From positions 10,443 to 44,795 of the forward strand of contig DBXJ01000044.1 of NCBI GenBank assembly GCA_002309475.1: a stretch of DNA of 34,353 nucleotides, written 5' to 3'. Both the position numbers and the translations under genes were made by a program. Within the stretch, counting starts at the first letter, position 1, and each line of letters starts with the position of its first letter. The notes under the pieces are model-generated. The model was not told the DNA's origin. It worked only from the letters and a program-made list of their open reading frames with translations, and did no database searches. The stretch comes from Bacteroidales bacterium UBA1215. GTDB lineage: Bacteria > Bacteroidota > Bacteroidia > Bacteroidales > WCHB1-69. Shown here one piece after another: positions 24,154 to 33,650 of the stretch.

Positions 24154-25059
24154 TTAGATAAGTCCGATTATTTCTTTTACAGAAGAAATATGTTTTCTGT
24201 CAAGGTATTCATTGATGCCGTCAACAATTTTTACCGAAATTTGCGGGTCGATAAAATTGGCAGTGCCGACTTCTATAGCGGTGGCACCTGCTAACAGAAA
24301 TTCAACGGCATCGGTGGCATTCATAATGCCTCCCAAGCCTATTACAGGAATATTGACAGCATGACTGACTTGCCAAACCATTCTTAATGCAATGGGTTTT
24401 ACGCAGGCTCCGGACAGACCTCCTGTGATGGTGGAAAGCACTGGTTTTTGCTTTTCTGCGTCAACGGCCATGCCAAGCAAGGTGTTGATTAACGAAACGG
24501 CATCCGCACCGCTGTCTTCGGCTGCCTTGGCAATGGAGACAATATCGGTAACATTGGGAGTCAATTTCACTATCAAAGTTTTTTTGTACACTTTTCTCAC
24601 TTCGCTTATCACTTGGGAAGCCGATTCACAAGAGGTTCCGAATCCCATGCCGCCTTTTTTTACGTTTGGGCAGGAAATGTTGAGTTCAATAGCGGGAATA
24701 TGGTCCAGTGTATTGATTTTTTCGGCCACGGCGACATAGTCGTCTATGCACGAACCGGATGCGTTGACAATGACATTTGTTTGAAAATCTTTTATTTGTG
24801 GATAGATATGTTCAATAAAATAGTCCACACCTTTGTTTTGCAAACCGACAGCATTGAGCATACCGGCAGGCGTTTCGGCCATACGTGGATAGTTGTTGCC
24901 TTCTCTGGGAAGCAAAGTAGTACCTTTGACAATAAAACCACCTAAACGGTTTAAATCAATAAAATCTGCAAATTCCAATCCGTAACCAAATGTGCCAGAG
25001 GCTGTTAGAACAGGATTTTTGAGTTGTAAAGTTCCAATATTGACTGCTAAATTTGACAT
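24154..25059 (-). CDS. pyrD: Dihydroorotate dehydrogenase, class 1B catalytic subunit
   Basis: From ATG at 25059 the product is 301 residues and starts with MSNLAVNIGTLQLKNPV. The FMN-binding TIM barrel is complete: ASGTFGYGLEF, the GGFIVKGTT segment, NAVGLQNKGV, ELNISCPNVKKGG with the loop Cys that serves as base in class 1 enzymes, VKLTPNVTDI, LINTLLGM, ITGGLSGACVKPIALRMVW and PVIGLGGIMNATDAVEFLLAGA. It oxidises dihydroorotate to orotate in pyrimidine synthesis. Class 1B enzymes pair with the electron-transfer subunit PyrK, which is not in this window. An upstream ATG at 25113 is rejected because the -7 element (25082-25089) lies after it. It is divergent from mpl. Confidence 0.94.
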   Translation of the reverse strand: MSNLAVNIGTLQLKNPVLTASGTFGYGLEFADFIDLNRLGGFIVKGTTLLPREGNNYPRMAETPAGMLNAVGLQNKGVDYFIEHIYPQIKDFQTNVIVNASGSCIDDYVAVAEKINTLDHIPAIELNISCPNVKKGGMGFGTSCESASQVISEVRKVYKKTLIVKLTPNVTDIVSIAKAAEDSGADAVSLINTLLGMAVDAEKQKPVLSTITGGLSGACVKPIALRMVWQVSHAVNIPVIGLGGIMNATDAVEFLLAGATAIEVGTANFIDPQISVKIVDGINEYLDRKHISSVKEIIGLI

Positions 25060-25081
25060 ATTTCCTATTTTTCTTAAAATG

Positions 25082-25089
25082 CAAAGATA
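25082..25089 (-). promoter_or_regulatory. Bacteroidetes -7 element for pyrD
   Basis: The minus strand reads TATCTTTG followed by C, 22 bases before ATG 25059. Confidence 0.65.
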
Positions 25090-25168
25090 GCATTTTTTGT
25101 TGAAGGTCTGCACATTTTTTTGTTGGTAAATAAGAGAAAAATTTTTTTCTACACAAATTTGAATGTGC

Positions 25169-25176
25169 TACCTTTG
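25169..25176 (+). promoter_or_regulatory. Bacteroidetes -7 element for mpl
   Basis: TACCTTTG, 21 bases before ATG 25198. It is divergent from the pyrD element 80 bases away. Confidence 0.65.
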
Positions 25177-25197
25177 TAGCATCAAAAATAGATAAAA

Positions 25198-26553
25198 ATG
25201 AAAGTACATTTTATAGCCATCGGTGGCAGTGCCATGCACAATTTAGCTATCTCGTTGAAAATAAAAGGATATGAGGTAACAGGGTCGGATGATGAAATTT
25301 TCGAGCCTTCAAAAAGTCATTTGAAGAAGTATAATATCTTGCCGACAGATATCGGTTGGAATCCGGATAAGATTACTCCGGATTTAGATGCGGTTATTTT
25401 AGGAATGCATGCTCGTGAAGATAATCCGGAACTGGTGAAAGCTAAGCAGTTAGGTCTAAAAATCTATTCTTACCCGGAGTATTTATACGAGCAGTCAAAA
25501 GATAAAACAAGAATAGTTGTTGGCGGTAGTCATGGAAAAACTACTATCACATCCATGATATTGCATGTGTTGAATGCTTGCGGCATTGCATGTGACTATA
25601 TGGTAGGAGCACAGTTGGAAGGATTTGAAGTGATGGTGAAATTGACCGAGAATGCACCTTTTATGGTGATAGAAGGCGATGAATATCTCACTTCCGCCAT
25701 CGATAGGCGACCTAAATTTCACCTTTATCGTCCGTATATAGGCATTGTCAGTGGCATCGCTTGGGATCATATCAATGTTTTTCCTACGTTTGACAATTAT
25801 GTGGAGCAATTCCAGATTTTTGCAGACTCTATTGACGAAAAAGGTGCTTTTATCTATTGTAAAGAAGATGAAAATTGCTGTCGGGTAGCCGACAATTGTC
25901 CTATTCAACGAAAAATTGGCTATAGCGTGCCAGCATATAAAATTGTTGACCGCAATTATGTAATCATAGATAACGGAAAAGAATATCCATTGCAGGTATT
26001 TGGCCGTCATAATCTAATGAATATCAATGCGGCACGATTGGCTTGCAATCAAATAGGTGTTACAGATGCCGATTTCTATCAAGCAATTACCACCTTTAAA
26101 GGTGCTTCCAAGCGTTTGGAATTGGTGGAGGCAACAGATGATTTTACTATGTACAAAGATTTTGCCCATTCTCCTTCTAAGTTGAAAGCGACTATAGATG
26201 CGGTAAGAGAAAAATTTGGCGATAGAGATTTGGTGGCATGTTTGGAATTGCACACTTTTAGCAGTCTTACGGCAGAATTCTTGCAACAATATGCTCATTG
26301 TATGGACAAGGCCGATGTGCCGATAGTGTATTTCAATCCGCATACCATTGCCCACAAACATTTGCCGCCTATTACCGAGGAAATGATTTTTGACTCCTTC
26401 AAAAATGAAAAAATAAAAGTATATCAAGATTCCTCCATGCTGAAAGACGATTTGCTGAAAATGAAGTGGAAAAATAAAACTTTATTGATGATGTCCTCCG
26501 GCAATTTCGATGGTTTAGATTTTAAGGAAATAGCCCAATCAATATTGAAATAG
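25198..26553 (+). CDS. mpl: UDP-N-acetylmuramate:L-alanyl-gamma-D-glutamyl-meso-diaminopimelate ligase
   Basis: The product is 451 residues, the usual length for Mpl. The Mur-ligase layout is clear: an N-terminal Rossmann domain with HFIAIGGSAMHNLA, the ATP loop GGSHGKTT at residues 109-116, EGDEYLTSAIDRRPKF, SGIAWDHINVFPT, VFGRHNLMNINAA, and the C-terminal FAHSPSKLKATIDA and LELHTFSSLT. Mpl attaches recycled tripeptide to UDP-MurNAc in the cytoplasm and so returns murein peptide to cell-wall synthesis. MurC is the closest alternative, but EGDEYLTSAID is typical of Mpl. Its own promoter precedes it and a terminator follows at 26564. Confidence 0.95.
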   Translation: MKVHFIAIGGSAMHNLAISLKIKGYEVTGSDDEIFEPSKSHLKKYNILPTDIGWNPDKITPDLDAVILGMHAREDNPELVKAKQLGLKIYSYPEYLYEQSKDKTRIVVGGSHGKTTITSMILHVLNACGIACDYMVGAQLEGFEVMVKLTENAPFMVIEGDEYLTSAIDRRPKFHLYRPYIGIVSGIAWDHINVFPTFDNYVEQFQIFADSIDEKGAFIYCKEDENCCRVADNCPIQRKIGYSVPAYKIVDRNYVIIDNGKEYPLQVFGRHNLMNINAARLACNQIGVTDADFYQAITTFKGASKRLELVEATDDFTMYKDFAHSPSKLKATIDAVREKFGDRDLVACLELHTFSSLTAEFLQQYAHCMDKADVPIVYFNPHTIAHKHLPPITEEMIFDSFKNEKIKVYQDSSMLKDDLLKMKWKNKTLLMMSSGNFDGLDFKEIAQSILK

Positions 26554-26563
26554 ATATTTGAAC

Positions 26564-26590
26564 AAAAAACCGAGTTTGCTCGGTTTTTTT
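26564..26590 (+). terminator. Rho-independent terminator after mpl
   Basis: An A-rich run into CCGAG, loop TTTG, then CTCGG into a run of Ts. It begins 11 bases after the mpl stop. Confidence 0.9.
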
Positions 26591-26674
26591 GTTTTTAATT
26601 TCTTCGTTCAACAGGGAAATTTATAAAATTTAGAAAAAAATACGGCAAATTAAGAATAAGTCGTTTTTTTTTAC

Positions 26675-26682
26675 TATTTTTG
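26675..26682 (+). promoter_or_regulatory. Bacteroidetes -7 element for the DUF1573 gene
   Basis: TATTTTTG followed by C, 23 bases before ATG 26706. It would drive the DUF1573-cysS-lgt-sufD-ABC-F run, which has gaps of 1 to 15 bases or overlaps. Confidence 0.65.
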
Positions 26683-26705
26683 CAAGTTAATTAAATGCTA
26701 AAGTT

Positions 26706-27785
26706 ATGAAAAGAATTGTAGTATTAATGAGTATGTTAATGGTTTGTGTATCTGTATTTTCTCAAAAATTACAGTTTGAAACACAAACGTTTGATTTTTC
26801 CACCATTCAAGAAGAAAAAGGTGTAGTAGCTTGCACTTTTAATTTTGTCAACAAGAGTAAAAATGCCTATATAGATGTTGTCAAAACCGGTCAAAACTAT
26901 ATTAGAGCCAGCTATCAACGAGATGTAATGGCAAAAAAGGCCAAGGGAAGCATCCAAATAGATTACGATCCTAAAGGTCGCTCAGGTGCCTTTTCGGATA
27001 CAATTAGAGTAAAAACAGTAGAGAAAGGAAAAGATTATATATATCAATTGGTGTTGAAAGGTACGGTAGAACCTCGTCAACGTACCATTCAAGAAATTTA
27101 TTCCATGAAAGAAGGCAATGTAAGATATATTAGAAATCAAAAAACCTACAATAATCTTACACCGACAAAAGTGGTGAAAGACACTTTTCATTTTTTCAAT
27201 GAAAGCACTTCGGAGATGACATTTGTAAAAAACAACCTGCCACCGGCAGTCAAAATTATCTATCTGACTCCGAAATTGGCACCCATGACAGCCGGTATTT
27301 TGGTGTTTGAATATGATGCCAGCAAGAAAAATGACTGGGGACCTGTTTGGGATAAAATTGTTATCACGACAACTGATACCGATAGACCTAACAAAACCTT
27401 TTATATCACTGGCAGAATTTTAGATGATTTTGATTCATGGACACCCAAACAAAGACAAAATGCTCCAAAAATTAAGTTTTCTACTGAAGAATACCAGTTC
27501 GGAACAGTAACAGAAGGAACTGATGTGGAACATGTATTTGTCATTTCTAATGAAGGAAAGAGTACGCTATATTTAAGAAAATTGAAACAATCGTGTAGTT
27601 GTACCTTGGTAAAACCGGAAAAAATGGAATTAGAACCGGGTGAAAGTACTAATGTGAAGGCTATTTTTAAAACATCTAACAAAAAAGGTAAACAATTACG
27701 TACCATAGATGTTATTTGCAACGATCCTGAACGACCTTCTACCACATTAAAAATTACAGGAGTTGTTAATCCAAAAGAAAAATAA
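26706..27785 (+). CDS. Secreted DUF1573 (Ig-like) protein
   Basis: The product is 359 residues with a signal peptide (MKRIVVLMSMLMVCVSVFSQ). Two Ig-like DUF1573 modules are visible. One is at residues about 22-125 (FETQTFDFSTIQEEKGVVAC, FNFVNKSK) and a better one at about 255-355 (FSTEEYQFGTVTEGTDVEHV, FVISNEGKSTLYLRKLKQSC, then SCT). The region between them has a similar beta pattern. The SCSCT motif at the end of the second module's early strands is typical of the family. DUF1573 proteins are exported in Bacteroidetes and their role is unproved. The gene begins an apparent operon with cysS, whose ATG is one base past this stop. Confidence 0.85.
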   Translation: MKRIVVLMSMLMVCVSVFSQKLQFETQTFDFSTIQEEKGVVACTFNFVNKSKNAYIDVVKTGQNYIRASYQRDVMAKKAKGSIQIDYDPKGRSGAFSDTIRVKTVEKGKDYIYQLVLKGTVEPRQRTIQEIYSMKEGNVRYIRNQKTYNNLTPTKVVKDTFHFFNESTSEMTFVKNNLPPAVKIIYLTPKLAPMTAGILVFEYDASKKNDWGPVWDKIVITTTDTDRPNKTFYITGRILDDFDSWTPKQRQNAPKIKFSTEEYQFGTVTEGTDVEHVFVISNEGKSTLYLRKLKQSCSCTLVKPEKMELEPGESTNVKAIFKTSNKKGKQLRTIDVICNDPERPSTTLKITGVVNPKEK

Positions 27786-27786
27786 C

Positions 27787-29286
27787 ATGAGTATTAAAGA
27801 AAACAATTTTAAGATACAAAATACTTTAACGAGAAAAAAAGAGATTTTTCAACCAATTCAGTCACCATTTGTCGGCATGTATGTTTGTGGTCCGACTGTT
27901 TATGGAGAGCCGCATTTAGGACATGCACGTCCGGCTATTGTGTTTGACGTGTTGTTTAGATATTTGAAATTTTTGGGCTACAAAGTTCGCTATGTTCGTA
28001 ATATCACCGATGTTGGACATTTAGAAAACGATGCCGACGAAGGGGAAGACAAAATAGCAAAAAAAGCTCGGTTAGAACAATTGGAGCCTATGGAAGTGGC
28101 ACAATTCTATTTGGATAAATATCATTTTGCAATGGATGCCCTTAATGTGTTGCGTCCGAGTATAGAAGCTCGTGCAAGCGGTCATATTATGGAGCAAATT
28201 GCGATAGTGAAAAAGATATTAGATGCCGGATATGCTTATGTGTCCAACGGATCGGTATATTTTGACGTACAAAAATACGATAAAAATTATCATTACGGCA
28301 TATTGTCAGGTCGTAAGTTGGAAGATATGTTGTCAACTACCAGAGACTTGGACGGACAAGAAGAAAAACGTAATTCCGCCGATTTTGCCCTTTGGAAAAA
28401 AGCCGCTCCTGAACATATTATGCGTTGGGAGTCACCATGGAGTGATGGTTTCCCCGGCTGGCATTTGGAATGTACTACAATGAGTACTAAATATTTAGGT
28501 GTTCCATTTGATATTCATGGCGGAGGCATGGATTTAATGTTTCCTCATCACGAATCGGAAATTTGTCAAAATAGAATTGCCACCGGTCAACATGCTGTAA
28601 AATATTGGATGCACAACAATATGATTACCATCAATGGACAAAAAATGGGTAAGTCTTTAGGCAATTTTATTACACTCAACGAATTTTTCAATGGCATATC
28701 GCATAAAAATGCTGAAGGTAAAGAATTGGTAGAGAAGGCTTATTCACCAATGACAATTCGCTTTTTTATACTTCAAGCTCACTATAGCAGTACCGTAGAT
28801 TTCTCCAACGAAGCTCTTCAGGCAGCTGAAAAAGGTATGCAAAAATTGTTTCTATCCTATTCTTTAATAGACAAATTGAAATATAGTGCAACGTCAACAG
28901 AAAACATCGGTAAACTCTATGCAGATTGTCAGGCAGCCATAGACGATGATTTAAATACGCCAATGGTTATTGCCAATCTGTTTGAGGCATCCAAAATTAT
29001 CAATTCTGCCTATGATGGAAAGCTAATGCTTACACAAGAAAATATCAACGAATTGAAAAATTTGTTCGATACTTTTTTGTTTGACATATTGGGTATGAAA
29101 TATATTCCGCAATCCAATGCAAACAATGGCTTAGACAATCAATTGATGGACATTATCATCGATTTGCGAAAGCAGGCAAAATTCAATAAAGATTATGCTT
29201 CTGCAGATGCTATTCGGGACAAATTGGCAGCAATTGGAGTGGAAATAAAAGATACCAAAGACGGAGTTGTTTGGTCGGTAAAATAA
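27787..29286 (+). CDS. cysS: Cysteinyl-tRNA synthetase
   Basis: From ATG at 27787 the product is 499 residues. It has the class I signatures HLGH at residues 43-46 (within GMYVCGPTVYGEPHLGHA) and KMGKSLGN near residue 285. The zinc-binding residues are C34, GWHLECTTM and PHHESEICQ. Bacteroidetes CysRS often carries the insertion LENDADEGEDKIAKKARLEQ seen near residue 80. The KMSKS loop reads KMGKS, a tolerated variant. A TTG at 27763 would extend it by eight residues but overlaps the previous gene, so I prefer the ATG. It charges tRNA-Cys in the cytoplasm. lgt follows after 12 bases. Confidence 0.96.
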   Translation: MSIKENNFKIQNTLTRKKEIFQPIQSPFVGMYVCGPTVYGEPHLGHARPAIVFDVLFRYLKFLGYKVRYVRNITDVGHLENDADEGEDKIAKKARLEQLEPMEVAQFYLDKYHFAMDALNVLRPSIEARASGHIMEQIAIVKKILDAGYAYVSNGSVYFDVQKYDKNYHYGILSGRKLEDMLSTTRDLDGQEEKRNSADFALWKKAAPEHIMRWESPWSDGFPGWHLECTTMSTKYLGVPFDIHGGGMDLMFPHHESEICQNRIATGQHAVKYWMHNNMITINGQKMGKSLGNFITLNEFFNGISHKNAEGKELVEKAYSPMTIRFFILQAHYSSTVDFSNEALQAAEKGMQKLFLSYSLIDKLKYSATSTENIGKLYADCQAAIDDDLNTPMVIANLFEASKIINSAYDGKLMLTQENINELKNLFDTFLFDILGMKYIPQSNANNGLDNQLMDIIIDLRKQAKFNKDYASADAIRDKLAAIGVEIKDTKDGVVWSVK

Positions 29287-29298
29287 AATTTTAGAAAG

Positions 29299-30204
29299 AT
29301 GGGCATAATATCGGAAATTGTTTGGAATGTAGATCCAATTTTGTTTCACATAGGCAATTTGGAAATCCGTTGGTATGGCTTTTTGCTGGCCATAGGATTT
29401 ATATTGGCATATCTTGTCTTGCAGAAAATTGCCACCAATGAAAATCTGTCACACGAAAAAATTGATAGATTTGCACTGCTAACCATCTTGTGGACCATTG
29501 TCGGCTTGCGAATAGGCCATTGTATTTTCTACGATTGGGAGTATTTCAGTCATCATCTATTAGAAATTTTCATTCCATTTACCAACACTCCGGCAGGTTG
29601 GAAATTTACAGGATATGCCGGTTTGGCAAGTCATGGAGGAGCAATAGCAATAATTGGCTATGTGCTTTATTTCTCCTATAAAAATAAGGTGAATATATTG
29701 TGGTTGTTGGATAGAGTGGCTATTTGTGTGCCTATTGCAGCAGCTTTTGTAAGATGTGGCAATTTGATGAATTCTGAAATAATCGGCACTGTGACAAATG
29801 TTCCGTGGGGATTTGTATTTATGCAGTTGGAAGGAACAAGCGAATGCTGCGAACCTCGTCATCCATCACAATTGTACGAATCGTTGGTATATTTGACTTT
29901 GTTTGCATATCAAATGTGGTATTATTTTAAGCATGCAAAGGGACATATTCCTGCAGGACGTTCTATAGGTACTGCATTGATAGTGATATTTGTTGCTCGC
30001 TTTTTGATAGAATTTATCAAAGCAGACCAAGTGGACTTTGAAGCCAATATGACACTCAATATGGGACAATGGTTGAGTATCCCATTTGTTTTGGCAGGTA
30101 TAGCATGTTTGGTTTATTCCATCGTAAAACCATATTATGCACAGCCAAAATATTTGATCAATGAAAGTAAAAAAGATGAAAACAAATCAACAGGAAATAA
30201 ATAG
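29299..30204 (+). CDS. lgt: Prolipoprotein diacylglyceryl transferase
   Basis: The product is 301 residues with about seven membrane segments. The Lgt motifs are present: IRWYGFLLAIGFILAYLV, GLASHGGAIAIIGYVLYF, the signature FVRCGNLMNSEIIG with the essential Arg and Asn, and RHPSQLYESLVYL. The HGG segment is conserved. Lgt transfers diacylglycerol to the lipobox Cys of prolipoproteins at the inner membrane, the first step for the lipoproteins encoded elsewhere in this window. The C-terminus is a short charged cytoplasmic tail (ESKKDENKSTGNK) that overlaps the start of sufD. Confidence 0.95.
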   Translation: MGIISEIVWNVDPILFHIGNLEIRWYGFLLAIGFILAYLVLQKIATNENLSHEKIDRFALLTILWTIVGLRIGHCIFYDWEYFSHHLLEIFIPFTNTPAGWKFTGYAGLASHGGAIAIIGYVLYFSYKNKVNILWLLDRVAICVPIAAAFVRCGNLMNSEIIGTVTNVPWGFVFMQLEGTSECCEPRHPSQLYESLVYLTLFAYQMWYYFKHAKGHIPAGRSIGTALIVIFVARFLIEFIKADQVDFEANMTLNMGQWLSIPFVLAGIACLVYSIVKPYYAQPKYLINESKKDENKSTGNK

Positions 30205-31546
30205 TTTTTTTGAAAAATATATCCAATCTTTTGATGGTAATAAAGATGCAGACTATCAGTATTATGCCAATAGTTTTCTGCAACGCGGAGTGCCTACAAA
30301 AGATAATGAAATGTGGCGAAATTTTCATTTTGAGCAAGTTGTCAATCATCCATATATAGTACAAAAAGAACCACAAACCTATCAACCGGTTGGTCAGTTT
30401 TTCCATTGTGATATCAATCAGTTGGAATCGCATTTGTTTGCTTTTTTGAATGGTTGGTATGTGCACAACAATGCTCCTATCACCATTTTTCCGAGTGGAG
30501 TGGTAATAGGTAGTTTGCTTTATGCAAAAAAACAATATGCAGACATTTTAAATGCTTGTTCTTCTCTATCAAAACAATACAAACATTCATCTATGTTTGA
30601 TATGGCATCTGCCATTTGTCAAGATGGATTTTTTGTATATATTCCTGATTACGTAGAATTTAAGCAAGTGGTTCAGTTGGTCAATGTGGTCAATTCAAAT
30701 AGTGATTTGTTCATCAACATGAAAAATGTGATAGTAGTTGGTAAAAATGCGTCTTTGAAATTGATGCATTGTGATGATACCATCGAAGGAGGCTATACGT
30801 TGATCAATACCGCCACAGAAATCTTTTTAGACGAAGGTGCTTCTGTAGATTACTATAAATTAGAAAACAAAGATGAGCGTTCCGTTTTGATAAACGATGC
30901 TACCATTTATCAAGGTGCCAATACTAATGTTAAAACCTATACCAATGTTTTCAATGGCGGTATAGTACACAACACCTTGAATAGTCATCTGTATGGAGAA
31001 TATGCAAATATTGACTTAAACGGTTTGTATCTGGTTGACAAAAAACAAGATGTAACAAATTGTTTATCTGTCAATCATCATGTGCCTAATTGCAAAAGTC
31101 AACAATTGTACAATGGAATTATAGATGATGAGGCGAAAGCTAATTTTGTAGGACATATCTATGTGGCTCAAGATGCCCAAAAAACAGAGTCGGCACAAGT
31201 GAATCACAATATTTTGCTTACCGACCAAGCCACAATTGACACCAAGCCGTTTTTGGAAATCTATGCCGACGATGTAAAATGTTCGCACGGTGCTACGGTT
31301 GGGCAGTTGGACGATGATGCTATTTTTTATATGCGTTCAAGAGGTATTTGCCAAAGAAATGCGAAAAAATTGTTGATGCATGCTTTTGCTAAAGAGATTG
31401 TTGACAAAATTTCTATTGCTGCTTTGGTAGATTATACAGAAGATTTAGTGCAAAAACGTTTGTCCGGTCAAAATATATCTTGCAATAGCTGTACCATGAA
31501 TTGCCAAAAACCAATTCATTTTGAAGTAAAGATGCCTGAATTATAA
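30176..31546 (+). CDS. sufD: Fe-S cluster assembly protein SufD
   Basis: The product is 456 residues from ATG at 30176; ATG at 30161 adds five residues. Either start lies inside the end of lgt. The C-terminal beta-helix is SufB/SufD-like, with TEIFLDEGASVDYYKLENKD, DLNGLYLVDKKQDVTN, VNHHVPNCKSQQLYNGIIDD and the signature DVKCSHGATVGQLDDDAIFY. SufD works with SufB and SufC to build Fe-S clusters. Its usual partners are absent here: no sufB, sufC or sufS adjoins it, and the ATPase downstream is ABC-F, not SufC. The C-terminus has a Cys cluster (SCNSCTMNC) just before the end. I am confident of SufD over SufB because it lacks the long SufB N-terminus. Confidence 0.88.
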   Translation: MKTNQQEINSFFEKYIQSFDGNKDADYQYYANSFLQRGVPTKDNEMWRNFHFEQVVNHPYIVQKEPQTYQPVGQFFHCDINQLESHLFAFLNGWYVHNNAPITIFPSGVVIGSLLYAKKQYADILNACSSLSKQYKHSSMFDMASAICQDGFFVYIPDYVEFKQVVQLVNVVNSNSDLFINMKNVIVVGKNASLKLMHCDDTIEGGYTLINTATEIFLDEGASVDYYKLENKDERSVLINDATIYQGANTNVKTYTNVFNGGIVHNTLNSHLYGEYANIDLNGLYLVDKKQDVTNCLSVNHHVPNCKSQQLYNGIIDDEAKANFVGHIYVAQDAQKTESAQVNHNILLTDQATIDTKPFLEIYADDVKCSHGATVGQLDDDAIFYMRSRGICQRNAKKLLMHAFAKEIVDKISIAALVDYTEDLVQKRLSGQNISCNSCTMNCQKPIHFEVKMPEL

Positions 31547-31561
31547 TTATTTAGCAATTTT

Positions 31562-33457
31562 ATGAATTATCTTAGTGTAGAAAATCTTGCTAAATATTAT
31601 GGAGAACAATTGCTATTTGAACATGTAACTTTTGGCATTGACAAAGGGCAAAAAATTGCCTTGATAGCCAAAAACGGTACGGGAAAATCTACATTATTAA
31701 ATATTATCACTGGTCGCGATATGGCTGATGAAGGTGCCTATACCTTACGAAATGATATAAGAGTCGCCTATCTTTCACAAACTACCGATATAGATAATTC
31801 TAAAATTGTTCTAGATGCAGTCTTTAGTGAGGAGAGTCTGCAAGTGCAGTCTATTCGTGCTTATGAATCAGCCTTGAATAATGTAAAATTAGCTGACAAT
31901 GAAGAAAATAGAGAAAAGTTGCAGCAAGCCATTGATTTAATGGATACCTACAAAGCTTGGGATTTTGATGCAAGGGCAAAAGAGGTTTTACACCGATTTT
32001 CTATAGAAGATTTTTTCAAAAAGGTTGGAGAATTGTCGGGAGGACAGCAAAAAAAAGTAGCCTTAGCAAAAGTATTGCTCTCTGATGCTGATTTTTTGAT
32101 CATGGACGAACCCACCAATCATTTGGATATTGAAATGATTGAGTGGCTTGAAAATTTTCTTACAACTGCCAACACCACTTTGCTTATGGTAACACACGAT
32201 AGATTTTTCTTAGATAAAGTCTGCACCGAGATTTTGGAGTTGACATCAAATGGAATTGTACGTTACAGAGGTAAGTACAATTATTATTTAGAAAAAAAAC
32301 AAGAATTCATCGCCAATCAGTTGGCAGAAGTGGAAAAAAACAAAAATATCTATCGCCGGGAGTTAGAATGGATGCGTTCCACACCACAGGCACGTAGTAC
32401 AAAGTCTAAGTCAAGAATTGATAATTTTGAAAGATTAAAACAAAAAATCACAGTAGACCTTCCGCAAACTGATCAGGCATTTGCTGTAAAATCCGAGAGA
32501 ATTGGAAATAAAATATTAGAAATTAACAATTTAGATTTTAATTACGAAAAAGGTAAACCAATCATCAAAGATTTTTCCTATATTTTCAAACGGGGTGAAA
32601 GATGTGGAGTGGTAGGTAAAAACGGGAGTGGCAAGACAACTCTTATTCGTTTAATTGCCAATGAATTAAAACCAACACAAGGAAAAATCACCTTGGGGCA
32701 GACTATACATATAGGATATTATAGTCAAGATGAAAAAGATTCTCAAAACAATGGCAAACGTATTATAGATATAGTAAAGGAACATGCTGAGATGGTGCGA
32801 ATGTCGAACGGAAATCTAATTTCTGCCTCAGCTTTTCTCAATCATTTTGGCTTTGGTTACGAATTGCAATATACTTTTTATGAAAGTTTGAGTGGAGGGC
32901 AGCGAAGAAAGTTGCACTTGTTGATGGTACTGATCACCAATCCTAATTTTCTGCTTTTGGATGAGCCCACCAACGATTTTGATATTGATACATTAAATAT
33001 ATTAGAAGATTTTTTGCTTCATTTTGAAGGTTGCATGCTGATAGTTTCTCATGACAGATGGTTTATGGACAAGTTGGTTGACCATATTTTTATCATGGAA
33101 GAAAATGGCAACATAAAAGATTATTATGGGAATTATACCGACTATAAAATTAGCAAGCAAAAAGAAAATCAGCAGATTAAAAGACAGCAAAAGTTAGAAA
33201 AAGCAGTTGAGAGCAAGCCGATAAAACTACCTAATCCTAATAAGCGTACTTATAAGGAGGAACAGGAATTCAATCAATTGGAGAAAGAAATTGAGCAATT
33301 AGAAGTTTTGAAGAAAGATTTGTTGGAGCAGTTGAACAATCCTGCTTTGTCGCCACAAAAAAGTATGGAAATATCGCAACAATATGCTGATACAGATGCA
33401 TTGTTGGAAGAAAAAACCATGCGATGGCTGGAATTGAGTGAAAAAGAAGCGAAGTAA
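31562..33457 (+). CDS. ABC-F family ATPase, Uup type
   Basis: The product is 631 residues with two ABC domains and no membrane segment. Domain 1 has Walker A AKNGTGKST, signature LSGGQQKKVALAK and Walker B FLIMDEPTNHLD. Domain 2 has GKNGSGKTT, LSGGQRRKLHL and FLLLDEPTNDFD. The linker between them is short and charged. A C-terminal coiled coil (about residues 555-630, EFNQLEKEIEQLEVLKKDLL) marks the Uup subgroup. ABC-F proteins act on the ribosome in translation, and Uup is also linked to DNA repair in E. coli. There is no sign that this is a resistance-type ABC-F. It follows sufD by 15 bases with no promoter between. Confidence 0.93.
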   Translation: MNYLSVENLAKYYGEQLLFEHVTFGIDKGQKIALIAKNGTGKSTLLNIITGRDMADEGAYTLRNDIRVAYLSQTTDIDNSKIVLDAVFSEESLQVQSIRAYESALNNVKLADNEENREKLQQAIDLMDTYKAWDFDARAKEVLHRFSIEDFFKKVGELSGGQQKKVALAKVLLSDADFLIMDEPTNHLDIEMIEWLENFLTTANTTLLMVTHDRFFLDKVCTEILELTSNGIVRYRGKYNYYLEKKQEFIANQLAEVEKNKNIYRRELEWMRSTPQARSTKSKSRIDNFERLKQKITVDLPQTDQAFAVKSERIGNKILEINNLDFNYEKGKPIIKDFSYIFKRGERCGVVGKNGSGKTTLIRLIANELKPTQGKITLGQTIHIGYYSQDEKDSQNNGKRIIDIVKEHAEMVRMSNGNLISASAFLNHFGFGYELQYTFYESLSGGQRRKLHLLMVLITNPNFLLLDEPTNDFDIDTLNILEDFLLHFEGCMLIVSHDRWFMDKLVDHIFIMEENGNIKDYYGNYTDYKISKQKENQQIKRQQKLEKAVESKPIKLPNPNKRTYKEEQEFNQLEKEIEQLEVLKKDLLEQLNNPALSPQKSMEISQQYADTDALLEEKTMRWLELSEKEAK

Positions 33458-33621
33458 TTGTTTTTTCTAAGAAAAAATGTTATAAAAATAACACAAGTTT
33501 CCGTTTTTATGAAAAAAACGTAACAAATTATTGCAAAAAAGTGGATAAAAATGTTGAAAAAATAGAAAGAAAAAAAATATTTTCAAAATATAACACTTTC
33601 ATAATCAATTAATTTATGAAT

Positions 33622-33650
33622 ATTAAAAAAAAAGTAAATTTTTTTTTAAT
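33622..33650. repeat. Perfect A/T inverted repeat upstream of the tRNA promoter
   Basis: Two 12-base arms (33622-33633 and 33639-33650), a nine-A and a nine-T tract with flanks, around loop GTAAA. They end where the -33 element begins. The position suits an UP element. The rest of the 33458-33714 gap is A+T-rich, with no gene seen. Confidence 0.6.

Noticed and set aside
31562..33457. ABC-F gene as an antibiotic-resistance determinant or as SufC
   Set aside because: Two ABC domains and a C-terminal coiled coil indicate Uup. SufC has a single domain, and resistance types have a longer linker.
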